The notes under the pieces were generated by a model. The model made no database searches and had not been told where the DNA came from. It saw nothing but the letters and a program-made list of their open reading frames with translations. A DNA stretch of 64,000 bases from Spisula solida (taxonomy: Eukaryota; Mollusca; Bivalvia; Venerida; Mactridae): contig OX365952.1 of NCBI GenBank assembly GCA_947247005.1, forward strand, positions 46,480,722-46,544,721. Direction: 5' to 3'. Below, in pieces: positions 1-41,395 of this stretch; the stretch's first letter is position 1; each line of letters opens with the position of its first letter. A program made the translations under genes and the position numbers.

Positions 1-1236
1 TCATGTAAATTCTTAAAATCGAACGAACACCGTACGATATGTGCGACCCATGCATTGATAATACAAAGTTCCATATTGGCAAGAAATGATGAAAAGAATA
101 AATGTCGACATGCATAACGTTGAAATAAAATATAACAAAAAAACAAATCAGAAAAAATAATGATTGAAATATTGTACAGTATGTTGTATGAAATATGCTT
201 AGTGGCAGACAGGTTGTATTTTGAGTCTCGTGTATAGCACGGATAATTTGTCATGATATCCTGACCTTTATGCATGAATATATTAAAAGGATCTTGCGTT
301 TAATGTATAAATTCCCGCGAGCAAATCGTGCAATATCGGTCCGTTAGATCTGCGTTGGTATTACACCTCGCGCGTCTTCGTGATACTCACCGGTTATGAA
401 AACATACAACCGGTGTTATAAATATAGCCAATATATCAGCTGTTAAATTATGCTAATAGAATGTCGAGAGTCTGGTCAAATTCTCTGGACTATACGAAAT
501 TAAACTTGCATCGCTTTCAAACCCCTGTCTGCCGTGCAATTAATGAGTTACAAATATCACAGTCAAGAAATACGTCAAATATAACAAAACACGCAATTAT
601 ATGCTACAGCTTTACCACTCCTTGCTGTCTCGATTGGCCACCTTGTTATTCCGGAAAACATATTACGATACATTCAGTTTATATGCTACAGCTTTACCAT
701 TCATTGCTGTCTCGATTGGCCACCTTGTTATTCCGGAAAACATATAACGATACATTCAGTTTATATGCTACAGCTTTACCACTCCTCGTTGTCTCTATGG
801 GCAACCTTGTTATTCCTAAAAACATATAAGCGGTTTTATAAACTTTCGTCAAACATTTAATTCCGTGGTTTAGCTTAACCACAAATCAACTACCCAACAA
901 ATAATTGAACCGTTAGTCTGTGACCGTATACGAAAAAGTCCATATACGAAAATTAGTACACTTCATGTAAACAGACGGCTTCTCCATAACTGTTTTACCC
1001 ATTTTAGTTGAACTGTATACTCGTATGTTTTAAACTACGTAAATTCCAGATACAAATAAAAGTAACTATTAGTCATGGTTGTTAATGAACGTGTTTTCAT
1101 GTATGCAGAAAATGTAAAATAAACTTGTTGACTAGGTGCTATGTTAATTGTCTGGTACACATATCAAATAAATTTAAACGTGTCCAGTCGAGAAAAACAA
1201 CAGAACTTCCGGTATAAAATTTCCGGGGCAACTTAC
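1..1236. other. Downstream of the mapped prominin exons: diverged repeats, no gene seen
   Basis: Positions about 295-490 are a diverged copy of a repeat also present at about 19505-19690 and in part at about 46855-46905 (shared blocks around aatcgtgc, gatactc, gaaaacat and tatgctaatagaa). Positions about 599-830 are a separate tandem repeat. No further exon could be supported. Confidence 0.5.
599..830. repeat. 82-bp tandem repeat, about 2.8 copies
   Basis: The unit begins tatgctacagctttacca and includes cgattggccaccttgttatt. Starts near 599, 681 and 763 show a period of about 82. The third copy is truncated and more diverged. Open frames here are by-products. Confidence 0.85.
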
Positions 1237-29754
<28,518 letters not shown>

Positions 29755-29798
29755 TGTTCTTGTAAAATCTCTCAGCACTTATAGTAGCAGGGCGTTGT

Positions 29799-30555
29799 CT
29801 GAAAACAGCAAAGGGAGCATTGTAGTTAATGAAAAACAGGGACAACCATGGTGAACTGTTTCAATTATACAGTCGAACCACCTGCAAACAAATACCACCG
29901 GCAAACTAAGACCATCTACAAACTAAGACCATCTGCAAATAAGGCCATCTGCAAACTAAGACCATCTGCAAACTAAGGCCATCTGCAAACAAAGAAACCT
30001 GTCTGAAAGGACCATCAATGGTAGGCTATCGGATGATCTTCCGTGACATTTAACCTGTTCAGATAGATCATCTGTCAACTAAGACTATCGCTTGGTGTTT
30101 ATATGGATGATCTCTACAGACAACTTCATATGCTATGAACGAAGCGTCCCGGGTTCGAGCCTCGGCCAGACTGCAAATTTGTTACCCTGTGACAATTACA
30201 TAATTAAACATTTGATTGATCAAACATACCTAAACAAACGTTACTGTAAGAATCTTATATATCAAATATAGTTTTGCTATCAAATAAAACGTAAACAATT
30301 CTATTCCATTTGTTTCAATTATACTCGTTATTACATAATATATTAAATCCATAACATTACATCACCTTACATACAGGACTATATAATTATATATTCCAAA
30401 GTTCAAGGAATTACTCAACTTTTCCTATTTGTAACTGATTATGGCAATTTATTGCGTATTAATAATTAATGACCATAATAAATACACACGACATTATGTT
30501 AACAAAGATGTTTAAATATAAATGATTACTGATAGAACAATTACGACGTTACAAC
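29799..30555. other. Region upstream of prominin exon 1
   Basis: Expected to hold the 5' leader and promoter, but no TATA-like or initiator element can be singled out. A short tandem repeat and a B-box-like patch (cgggttcgagcc, near 30149) are the only structures. Confidence 0.4.
29886..29996. repeat. About 19-bp tandem repeat upstream of prominin
   Basis: The unit accatctgcaaactaag, with A/G variation at the edges, is repeated about five times. Confidence 0.85.
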
Positions 30556-30786
30556 TTAAGCCTAGGTCCCACTGAGGAATTCCACATCGGCGATAGTCTG
30601 CCGATTCCTTCCGATACTACCCGATTCATCACGATTCCTTACTATATCACAAACTGTCTCGTGACTTCCCGAATCTTCCCCTGGACCGCGAGGAACCTGT
30701 TCCCGACCGATGTCTTGATAGCTCATTAATTACTATCGGGAGTACATCGGCGAGGCACAGAAAATGCTCAGTGGGACCTAGGCTTA
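30556..30786. mobile_element. MITE family M2, complete copy
   Basis: 231 bases with inverted ends (ttaagcctaggtcccactga and its complement). One half has attccacatcggcga and gattcatcacgattcc. The other has gggagtacatcggcgaggca. The AAGCCTAGG ends define the family. Confidence 0.92.
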
Positions 30787-33190
30787 AACTGAATTTAATA
30801 TGAAATATGCGGACTATTTTGGCTAACACCTGATACGAGTATGTTTACTAATACATTGACTTTTACGTAGCTAACAATAAAATCTTTAAAAAGATGGCAT
30901 CAGTATGGTCCATTTGTGCGAGATCTAATTGATATCTTTATTAGGATTCATAAACGTATCCTGTGACGTCAATTCATCTTTTGTCATTCAAAACAAATGT
31001 GTTTACAATAGGTGTACGAGGGTTCGGCATAATTAATTACTGTAAACTGTTAATGTTCGTTGGTGAGACTAAATTTCGATGATTTCATGAATAAACTGGA
31101 TCACGAAATCATATACCTTTAATTATTTTGCCGATTTGGTGTGAAAAAAAGGGATAAAAGAACGACATCACGAAAGTTTTACGAAATTGGCATGGTTAAA
31201 ACCCAACGAAATTAAATGACTACAAAAATGAACTATTTTACTTTTAACTGATTATTCATTGTTTTTGTTCGTTGATTGTCAATTGACTACATGCTATCGA
31301 CTTATTATCTGTAATTTGAGTAATACAGGAATTTAGTCCGCTTTAATAAAGCCATCAGTCATTAATGATTTACGTACACTATCGATACGCGCCTTTTAAA
31401 TGATTGTGAATTTTATTATTAAAAGTCATTGTCCGCGAAATTAGGACTATCAAAATTCTAATGAAGCATGTTGATTATATATATAGTTTATGTAACTACA
31501 TTTTGTAACTACAACGCGGATAATGAGGCTGATGTGGTCAGTTTTGTAAATCAATCATGGAATAGTTGCCGAGAAGTTCCGATTGTTACTAATGACGTAA
31601 CGTTCGTGATGTTGACCATCGAGTACAAACGTAACAAACATATTTTATAAATTATAATTTCTCGCTGCACAAATAAAAATAATGTCAAAAGATTAATCTT
31701 TGTTTAGTATCTATCATACCATAGTGTGACCCCTATTTAAATAGTCAAGACATTTTGGCGTATATGTGACACCTTCCAGAGCGCGCTTGGTTCCCAACCT
31801 TTTCGATGCCAGGCACTAGAAATGTAGGCATACAATAAAAAGGTTGTGACTCCATATCAGAACAGAAACTTTATTATCAGTATTGCATTATATAGAGCAC
31901 ACTATTTACATGATATGAACATGATCAGAACTGACCCATACCGAGACTTTGGCCTCCACCCTCCCCCTTACAAAAGCGATCCACTTCTATACGATATAAA
32001 GGATAAGGGTTTGAAAAATTAAATACTCTGCACAATTACACGCTAAGGTATTACCTCTACGTCCATTCAATTCAGCAACATCGGTTTGAGTTAATGAGAC
32101 ACTTGTATATCGTAAATAATCCATCCTTTCCTAGTTATAAATCCAAAATCACAATAGCCATCTAATGAAACCAATACGATTCGGGATGCACATGTACTTG
32201 TATGCCCGAATTTCAAACACACTGACTGCATAAATCCTTCATTTGATGACTTTAGACCAATGTTATTAGCAGATTTTGATCCAATTTCGTGGACATTGGT
32301 TATTTGTCACACTGTTTAACAGATTGCCGTCATATCAGCAACGTTATGAAAACCGCTTCATGTTGTACAGGTCGTGTTTAATCGACTAGGTTACCTGTGT
32401 GATCGATATTATGAGGCAGATGCTAAGGTAACATAAACGCCAATAATGATATATTCATCACTCCAACAGCGATAAGGCCATAGCCAGATTTCTAGTAGGG
32501 ATAAGACATAGTACGATGTAGTTGTTTTTAAAAAGAGTGCCGCTCTCATTAATAATAAAAAATCATGTTTGTAAGTTAATGCGCTAAACCGCGAGTTTCG
32601 CATTTACTTAGTTAAGCATTTTTTCTGTTAGAAACGAACACCAAAACAAGGCGAACATACTGCCGAAACGAGGATAGTACATCAGATTCTGTAATTGTAT
32701 GAGTCTAAGAACTATTTGGTCTGTGTCCATATATGTTGTCGGTTTGACTTTGACGCACCCCACAAATGTTTTAGCCCACCCCAAATATAAGTGATAGTTA
32801 TTTCATCGTTTGCGTTTATTATTATACAAATATCAAAGTAAAGAGTGACAATTGTACATAGTATAGCTAGTTGGATTTAACTATATCAATGTAAGTGACA
32901 TCCAATAACAGATGTGGAAAAGTATGATATATAGGGCGTTAAAAAGTTCGTTCTCAATGTTTTACTTTGAACAGTTCATTTTTCTGACCTCTGAAGACTG
33001 TAACATTTTCATTTTAAATTCTAGGAGGTCTACAATAATATTGTTCTTACCTTTCTGGCATTAAATGAAGCTATTATAGTTAGCAATTTAAATTACCTAC
33101 TGTGTATCAAGCTCAATTAACACTTCATATAAATTTTGAAAAAAAAACTTTTTAACACCCTGTGTTCATTGTATTTTGATGGCATATCTA
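30787..33190. other. Intergenic, nothing recognised
   Basis: AT-rich. A 60-codon open frame at 31468-31650 has no recognisable motif and no supporting signal. I see no repeat structure that can be named. Confidence 0.4.
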
Positions 33191-33208
33191 TAAATCTCGC
33201 CTATACAA

Positions 33209-33352
33209 AATGTTCGAATACCTTGTGCAATTTTCTAAATGTTCGAATACCCTTTGCAATTCTCAAATGGTCAGATATCCTTTGTAATTCACAAACTGTT
33301 CGAATGCCCTTTGCTATTCTCAAAATGTTCGAATACCCTTTGCTATCTTGCT
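33209..33352. repeat. About 29-bp degenerate tandem repeat
   Basis: The unit aaatgttcgaatacccttt plus gcaattctc occurs about five times, with drift between copies. Confidence 0.85.
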
Positions 33353-34680
33353 AAATGAGCGCCAACCACAAAACGTACCCTTTGAAAATTAATACGTCCA
33401 ACTTCCTGAGTATACGAACAAGCTAAACTTTAAACGACTTTATGTATCGTATAAAATCCTGAGTCGACTTCGTTTGTATGGCACAAAATCAAGTGTTTTG
33501 TTTTATAACATGTATTGACAAACAGGATAGTCAGTTACCGGATGAGATTGTATTGTAATAGTTTATTATTGTAGATAGACCAGTAAGCACGTGACTGAAT
33601 ATTTTCGGGGAATCCTGACAATACGCATTGTTTAGTCATAGTCGACTGTTAAAAAGAAATTATGTTGCCACGATCGTTACAAAGTCAAAACTCAATTACA
33701 AGAACACCACTTATATATATTCTTTATTTCGTCTCATTTATGTACATACATAGTCCATTCATTGCATTGTTTGTTTGATTGTGGAAGACTGAGAATGACG
33801 TAATGTAATTTGATAAAACTGAGTTACCCTGGCGGAAAAATTCATAGCGATAGGGTTAAACAAAAAATATGTGTGGTTCAGGTAACATTGGTGAAATAAT
33901 AGGATAAATAGGTATAGATGCAAGTATATATGACATACATCGGTGGTCACAATTTAGTAAATTTATGCAACTATAAGCACCTCTGCCACTAGTATAGGAA
34001 ATACAGTGTGTCCAAATGAAAACTTAACTTTTTTCGTTCCACGCTTTCTCGTACGTCCTAAAAATCGATAAAAATGCTAAAAATCAAGGTAGGAAGGGTT
34101 ACCGAACCACATAACTTTCCCCTATGTGCAAATAACATTGCAGTACATTCAATCCTGTCAGTAAGGCCATACACAGAAATGACAATGGTCTTGGTTGACA
34201 GAAGGTCATTCTTATCAGGTTGAATGTCATGTAGAATGGTCTGATGAACTTAGCGGCCTTTAGATAAATGTTTTGTAGTAGTGGACTTTGTTCTCCAGTG
34301 GTCTTTAGCACATTAGTAAAGAAAATATCATATTGCTATCATCCGTTTTTCGGTTCGAAAGTATATTTTCGAGTACGTTTTATATGATGACGTAAATTCG
34401 AAGCACCACGTATTGGATTATATTGTTGCGAAAGAAGTGACGTTTAATACATGGAAATAATATTGGCTTTAGGTTTATAAAATATAATAATCGTTTAATT
34501 TGTTAAAATATTGTATCTATCCCAGACACTACGTACGTACATGTGTATTAAGAAGTTAAGTACATATAATGGTATTACACTTAATCCTGGACACATCCTG
34601 TTGTTATGATTATGTAACAGTACGACGGTATAATGTAATATTTGATTCAAGATTTTACAGTTGACCGAGTCGAACTTTGT
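33353..34680. other. Intergenic, one unexplained open frame
   Basis: A minus-strand frame at 34099-34311 encodes 70 residues, partly hydrophobic. I do not recognise it and it has no convincing splice sites. The rest shows nothing. Confidence 0.35.
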
Positions 34681-34686
34681 CGTACG

Positions 34687-34944
34687 ATCAGAAGAAGTAG
34701 AAGCAGCAGAAGAGGTTAAAGAAGAAGCAGAAGAGGTGGAATAAAAGGTAAGATAAAGCAGAAGAGGTGGAAGAAGTAGAAGAAGAAGCAGACGAGGTGG
34801 CAGAAGAGGTGGAAAAAGAACAAAATTGAAAGAAGCAGAAGAGGTTGACGAAGACGCAGAAGAGGTTGAAGAAGACACAGCAGAGGTGGAAGAAGAAGCA
34901 GAAGAGGTGAAAGAAAAAGAAGAAGAAGAAGCAGAAGCAGAGGG
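34687..34944. repeat. Purine-rich gaagaagcagaagaggt repeat
   Basis: About 260 bases almost purely purine on the plus strand, built from GAA, GCAGAA and GAGGTGGAA units. The Ser- or Phe-rich minus-strand frames are artefacts. Such a strand asymmetry can form triplex DNA. Confidence 0.92.
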
Positions 34945-35454
34945 GGCACAACCCTTCATTCATGACACAATTGTAATCGCATTTCATTTTGTTTAAACGG
35001 AGTATCATTTGATTATTGTATTGAAATATCCTTTTAAGTTTAAATAAAATTGATTTATTTATAAAAACGAGTTTTGTTGTCCCTTTATTAACTCCTTAAA
35101 TAGGAAACCATACGCATCATATATTCAATGCATTAATTTCGAGTATACCCAGTAGTAAGAATGCATGCGTGATATAACCCGGAAGTATCAGTGCGTATGT
35201 GCGGCTTGAATCTATCAATTCACAAATAAAACAAATTGTAATCAATATCAAGAACGTGAGCAATCGACATAAATAAACCTGGTGTTGTTAGAAACGATAA
35301 ATCGATTGCTAAGCGATGCAACGCGGGAAGAAAAGCAGTCACTGGTCGAAGCTAATGGGGGGAAAGCGCAATCGACGCAATCGAATGTTACTTTAATTGT
35401 TCTGCGTAAGAACACCACTTAGTCAGATTCCGTAAAAGGTAATAAAATCGGACT

Positions 35455-35530
35455 GGAATGCAGTACCCAACTTAAACAGCCGAGCACAGAAAACATAAAA
35501 AACATCACAGACCACAATTGCACGGCGCGA
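35455..35530 (-). repeat. Dispersed repeat family R5, short copy
   Basis: Contains cagccgagcacagaaaacat, the reverse complement of the R5 block, with neighbouring sequence partly conserved (cacaattgcacggcgcgatg). Confidence 0.65.
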
Positions 35531-35677
35531 TGTCCAAAAAACCACAACTCAAAGACCATGTAGTTATCAATACGTCCTCCACAAAATAAAGACACAACGG
35601 AAACACTCAATTACGATTTATGTAGCTGTTTTATATTCTCAAAGCCACCTCGATTATATGACCATCACATAATTTAA

Positions 35678-35950
35678 GGTCTATAGTGGGCGAGTGGTTA
35701 GCGTTCTAAACTACTAATCATGCTGTCCCTGGATCAAATCTCGACCGGGGCACAGGAAATTTCAGAAACACTTTTCAGTGCTTCCAATCTAACTAGAGAC
35801 TAACTGGTTGGAAACCCACAGGTAGTCTCGCGTACATCGGTGCTATACACAGGGCACATTAATTAAGTAACCAATTCTATTCGGATAGAGCTCGGACAGC
35901 GCGCTCGGATTCCTTGTATCACACAAAGTGTCTGTCTCTTCCCTTGATGC
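35678..35950 (+). mobile_element. tRNA-derived SINE, family S1, plus-strand copy
   Basis: Head agtgggcgagtggttagcgt, B-box-like ccctggatcaaatctcgacc, then ttcagaaacacttttcagtg, ctggttggaaacccaca and the end ggattccttgtatcacac. About 273 bases. Confidence 0.85.
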
Positions 35951-36099
35951 CGGAGGTGATTACAAATTAGGCAGGGTAAGAATCGAATGGCCACGCACTA
36001 GTCGCACAGTCTTAGTCGAACGCAATACAGTTCTGCAAAAAGTAAAATTTCGCTGTTTGGCTTTTGTTTATTCATCCTGAATAGTATTGCCACCTCACT

Positions 36100-36290
36100 T
36101 AGATGATCAGTTTATCGCCTCCTTGATAGCCTTATTCAATTTCGGGATGACCAGGGTTCGATCTAAGCCCGCGTCATTCCAAAGACGAAATAAAATGCCA
36201 CTAGTAATTTCTGTAGTAGACGCTCAGCATAAAAGGGAATATGGCTTGTCTTCTCCTATACCCCCACACTGGTCAGGTGTAAAGGTTTGA
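36100..36290 (+). mobile_element. tRNA-like SINE, family S2-related
   Basis: B-box-like ccagggttcgatctaagc is followed by a body (aaaagggaatatggcttgtc, ctcctataccc) shared with 58775-58975. The head is worn. Confidence 0.65.
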
Positions 36291-36848
36291 ATGGCGGGTG
36301 GCGTACTTATTGAGGTTATACTAAACATAAAAGATGAGGAATATGAAAACTTACGGAAGCTCTATCCAACTGAACACCAGCTAAGTTAAAGTAAGAGAGA
36401 TAACGACACCCATCCTATCAGGAAACTGATATGGACGTCTGGAATACGTATATCCATACCCGCACTGATTTTCAGTCGGTACTCTTTCAAACCAAGACTA
36501 CGAAGTTTACTTCATATCGAGTCCTTAAATACACAATCTGGACCGGTGTGTCTTATGTGACACATCATACATTGTAATATTTTCTGACGTTTTATTACAG
36601 ATTCGGTAGTAAGTGCTTGCTATAACTTTATGGCTGCAATTTGAAAATGTTACATTTTATCTTAAGTGCTTTAAATACTTGGGTTTCAAGCCTTGTTCAA
36701 TTTGTACACAGTCTGCATCACAAGTACACTTAAAAGATAATGAACCATAAAATGGTTTGGTGCGTCTCGTTTTTGATATATTGTTATACGGCTATATACC
36801 TGGGAGCAATGCACCTAAAGCTTAACATCGCCGTATACAGTTATTTAT
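36291..36848. other. Intergenic, nothing recognised
   Basis: No repeat, RNA or coding signal that I can support. Confidence 0.4.
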
Positions 36849-37066
36849 ACCTAGGTCCAACTGAGGAATTCCACATCGGCGATGTTTTCCCGATTTCTTT
36901 CGATACCACCCGATTCATAACAATTCCTTCCGAGATCACAAACTGCCTCATGACTTCACCGAAGCTTCACCTAGACACGAGAAACATGTACTGATAGCTC
37001 ATTTAATACTATCGGGAGTACATGTACATCGCCGAGGCAAAAAATGCTCAGTGGGACCTAGGCTTA
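36849..37066. mobile_element. MITE family M2 copy
   Basis: Ends acctaggtccaactgagg and ctcagtgggacctaggctta, about 218 bases, in the same orientation as 30556. Confidence 0.9.
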
Positions 37067-37087
37067 AGTGGTACCGGTATGGAACCC

Positions 37088-37209
37088 CAAATGACATCGT
37101 GAAGCTTCCCCTAGACCACGAGGAACCTGTCCCCGATGTTTTGATAGCTCTTAATTGCAATCGGGAGTACGTCGCCGAGGTAAAAAATGCTCAGTGGGAC
37201 CTAGGCTTT
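37088..37209. mobile_element. MITE family M2, half copy beside a full one
   Basis: Carries only the right half (gaagcttcccctagaccacg to gggacctaggctt), 21 bases after the previous copy. A partial tandem duplication of the full copy is the simplest origin. Confidence 0.85.
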
Positions 37210-37226
37210 ATCTTGAGATATGTTTG

Positions 37227-37330
37227 ACATTATTAGTGAGACATGATATAGACATGATATAGACATGATATAGACATGATAAAGACATGATATAGACATG
37301 ATAAAGACATGATAAAGACATGATAAAGAT
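37227..37330. repeat. 12-bp tandem repeat (gacatgatatag)
   Basis: About eight copies, the later ones with the variant gacatgataaa. Confidence 0.93.
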
Positions 37331-38489
37331 CTTGTTGCCGTCCGTACACCAATCCTAAAATTACCGAATTCACCGTGTATAAACCAAATCACTGTACGAT
37401 TTATATTCAACTTGTATGACTTATTGTGATTGAAACATCCGGTGATTTACTATCACTGAACGGTTTATTGAAAGAATATGCAATTCAATGTGTACTTCTT
37501 ATTGCGATAACCGGAAGTTGACTCGTTTTTACACTGTGAAATTGTGTGTCGGATACTTTCTTGTATGAATTGATATGCTCTACCATTTTTGTAATTACAT
37601 ATATTATGTTGTTTTATTATTATTGAATGTTTTATTATTTTTATGACTATTATTATTATCATTAAAAATGAATGTTACAGTAGTATGGTTATTGTCTTCT
37701 GCAACACTGGCCACATTTATGTCCTCCACATGTGGAAAAGTTGTCAGTTGTTTGTGGAGGAAAAAGTTTGTACTGGATGATAATCATTTACAGGAAAAGT
37801 ATAGTTCGCCGGAGATAACACTAACCTTTGTTTACAAATACAAATGAAAATTAAATACATTTTCGATATTTACTTTTGTTCAATCCTGTGCATATTCACT
37901 TTTAATGATATGCTCTTTAAATCTACATTGATAACTGGCGGCCAGTCGACCGTGCAGTGTTTATAATTTGCTTTGTTTGTTTATTGATAAGGCTAGAGTT
38001 ATTCCCGGCGAACTATAGTAAGGTCAATTATAGCATGGGTATATGACTAAAAAGCGGTGAAACCCCTAATGACAAAACTGCCCTTTATTTGAGTGATTTA
38101 ACTTCCGGTTTGGTTCGATGAATCAGACAAGGTTTCGCTTGATACACAATGAATTTCCATTCAATGAGTCGCTCATTGTAAGTCTTAAGTATCGTGAATT
38201 AATTGTTGTTAGCAAACAAACCGGCATGTTTATTTTCCTGATATAACACATTATGGTATTAAAGAAAAATATTAGTGTTCAAATACGAATAATAACAAAA
38301 GACAGGACTTGATTTTCAAGGACTAACACAGTCATTGTATAACAATATAATTTTTGGGAAGTTAAACAAATCTGGGAAGGTTTCCTTGATTTCCTTAAAT
38401 GTGTTGTTTTCGTTCCGTTATTAGTTTATTAGTTTAACTCTGATTGAGTCAGATGTTTCGATACTAGCATTGTACTTTGAAATACATGT
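37331..38489. other. Intergenic, nothing recognised
   Basis: AT-rich, no structure beyond short homopolymer-like runs. Confidence 0.4.
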
Positions 38490-38737
38490 CGCTGGCTTAA
38501 TATGAATAGGTCGTAACCACAAAATAAATATTTTGAGAAAACAAGACAAAACTGTCTGAAAGCTACTCTTTACTTATGGAAAAACAAGCCTTTTAAACTT
38601 CCGCTTGGTCAACATGACCACTTTCGATTTTCATGAAAATAGGCTCATAAGAAGCACTTTGAGACGCAGATTTCAAATATACATGAGTCTTATAAGGTAG
38701 TAAGTAGTACTAACGACCTTCTAATTCTAAGTCTGCG
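38490..38737 (+). mobile_element. MITE family M1 copy, intergenic
   Basis: Starts cgctggcttaatatgaatag and ends cttctaattctaagtctgcg, 248 bases with the complete core. ATGT flanks both ends, a possible 4-base target duplication. Confidence 0.9.
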
Positions 38738-40047
38738 ATGTGTATGTTGTACGCCGTTACAGTCGACGCCGGTTCTGGAAACACTGACAATTGAAAGTCA
38801 ACCCTTCCGCCAATTCAGACATTTAGAATTGGTAGGATCTTTTCTGTACACAAAAAGGGTTAACTCTGGGCTGTTAAAGGGCAATGACTACTTGATTCAG
38901 TTTACCGCACATACAGGGTATAAAGATGTCTTTAAAACATGTATATGAATTGAAAAGTAGCCTAAAATTTTGATTATTAAACCAATTGGAATATTTGGTA
39001 CTAGTATCAATGACATTTTAACTCATAATTCATGGGGACAGAGCATACACAATTTACGTTTTGGATCAGATCCACTGTTTATACCGCATTATAATAGGTA
39101 TACTAGAATTACACAGCGTAAATCTTATGATTGGCACTTGACATTTAGAACAGTCTTTTTGAATCTAACGATTGTTGTACGTCTGATCCGAAAACAAAAC
39201 AAACGGAGAATGGAAATCAGATTAGTTTCTATTAATGGTACCATTGATTAGATGATATATTACATAACGACCGATATAAACAGACAGATCGATATTAATA
39301 TCTTGCATTCCATCCAAGGACGAATTTCTGACTCTGTCAACAGCTCAGCATCTGTGTGACGTCATCGTTGTCGGGCTTTTTCCGGTTTAGCAATCGGAAC
39401 ACCTTGTACAATATGTTGAAATTCATTGCCGAGGAGTTCCGAATGCTGTTTTATCTAGACTGGTATCACTTGTCTCGTTTTCCGACACGGTCTACGATTT
39501 ATTGATAGTATGACCGTGATACAAATCTAGTTTCCTTATCGGTCATCATCGGTTGTTTCCGGTAATTTCCGGGAAAATCGGTGATGCCGTAAACAAATTA
39601 TATTTTTCGTACATTTTGTATAGGTTCATACAAGGAAGAAGAGACATGATTCGTCTTAGTTTTGTCGATTGTTTGAATTAATTAAAGAACTAATTAAGTA
39701 ATGAACTGAATGGAGTGATGCAATAACTAAATTATCACACAGTATGTTTGATATTTACTGAAACAATAAACTTTAAAAAAACGGACCAAAAATTAAAGTA
39801 TAATTAATAACACATATAATGGATAGTATTTAATCAACATAAACAATGAAGATTTATTTTAAATTTGATGCACAATAAGATTGACAATAATGAATGAGGG
39901 ACCTCTCAACAACAGCCTTGCATGCACTCTGTATAATGCAACATAGATTTTACATCGTCATCTAATACATTAAAAGAATGATGGATTAAAATAAACTTTA
40001 TAGAAATCTTAATAAGCAGAGAAGTTTGCTGTGTATAACGCATGAGT
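38738..40047. other. Intergenic, nothing recognised
   Basis: An open frame at 38970-39251 has no recognisable motif. There is no clear repeat. Confidence 0.4.
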
Positions 40048-40475
40048 ATAACTTCAACACGTTAAATTGCAATACAAAAATAAACACAAACGCTATATTT
40101 ATCGTTTCTGAATATTTAGGAGCATGCAAACTTTATATGTTGTGCCAAATGTTTGAATGCTTTCATAGGCAAATATAACGGTACTTGATTATAATCCATA
40201 ACGAAAATATAAGCAATTTTGTGTTTGTTTTTGTACAGAAATTTATCGCGTTAGAGTTATAACTCCAACGCGATAAATTGCAGTACAAAAACAAACACAA
40301 TATTGCCTATATTTTTGTTATGGATTAAAATCAAGGACCGTAACACTTACCAATTAAAGCATTCAAACATTTGGCACAACATATAAAGTTTTCATGCTCC
40401 TAAATATTCAGAAACGATAAATATAGCGGATTTTATGTTTGTTTTTGTATTGCAATTTATCGCGCTGGAGTTATA
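40048..40475. mobile_element. Large compound palindrome (about 430 bp)
   Basis: The two halves mirror each other about 40262. Each half is bounded at both ends by the same block (aactccaacgcgataaattg then acaaaaacaaacac), so that block occurs four times in alternating orientation. The inner arms share gtgccaaatgtttgaatgct and atatttatcgtttctgaat. Confidence 0.88.
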
Positions 40476-40633
40476 TACACTGAACTGTGAGCACGTGCGT
40501 AAACATAAAGCCACATGACCGATGATTGCACGAGCAAATGAACCGTGGTGATCTTTGCTGAGAGGTATATTATACAAATACCGTTATATCCCCTAACACG
40601 TTGTCATTTGCGGGGTTCAATACCGTACCACTG

Positions 40634-40848
40634 AAGCCTAGGTCCCACTGAGCACTTTTTGCCTCGGCGATGTACTCCATATAGTATTTAATGAGCTATC
40701 AGTACATCGGGAACAGGTTCCTCGTGGTCTAGGTGAAGCTTCGGGGATATCGATTTGTGATATCGGAAGGAATTGTGATGATTCGGTGATATCGGAAGAA
40801 ATCGGCACAGTATCGCCGATGTGGAATTGCTTAGTGGGACCTAGGCTT
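40634..40848 (-). mobile_element. MITE family M2 copy
   Basis: Ends aagcctaggtcccactgagc and ttagtgggacctaggctt, in the inverse orientation to 30556. The minus-strand open frame over it is spurious and recurs in the copy at 45510. Confidence 0.9.
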
Positions 40849-41131
40849 TGCATGATGTCACTGACGAGATTTCGTACACAGTGTGTAACTACATAATATT
40901 ATAATACTTGTTTTCGATGACCTTTAAGTGCACGTATTTTATACATGTCAATATTTGTACACACGCCTGTGAACTTTTACATTAAAACGATATTTTACAC
41001 TAGTCCACGACAGTTGAACGTATCTTCTAAACAAACAATGTGAGTTAACATTTGTACGAGTATACGCGAATAAATCACACGTGTGCGTGCTTATACTCAG
41101 GACAAACACAACATCCATATTTAGTAATATG

Positions 41132-41395
41132 TTATAGTTAGAACATATTAAGTAAATTTTAATGATTAAAAAGGGCGGAGCGAGCGAAGCGAAGCGAGGC
41201 CTTTTTAGTCATTAAAATTTACTTAATATGTTCTAACTAACTTAGAATATAACATTCTGCATTCTGATTGGCCGATAGAAATTAGCGCAAACGCAAGATG
41301 TCAAGTCTGTTAAGAGAAAATTTTAATGATTAAATTTTCATTTAACCGCGAAAATGCGGCGTTTTCATTGGCTCATAATGTAGGTTATATTCTAA
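41132..41395 (+). mobile_element. 264-bp family F4 (TTAGAATATAAC ends), single copy
   Basis: A palindromic first part (gttagaacatattaagtaaa mirrored around gcggagcgagcgaagcgaag) joins a TIR part bounded by ttagaatataac and gttatattctaa. Nearly identical to the two copies at 57088. Confidence 0.88.

Noticed and set aside
34495..35008. Ser-rich and Phe-rich minus-strand frames up to 154 codons
   Set aside because: Product of the purine tract. Three overlapping frames are all open.
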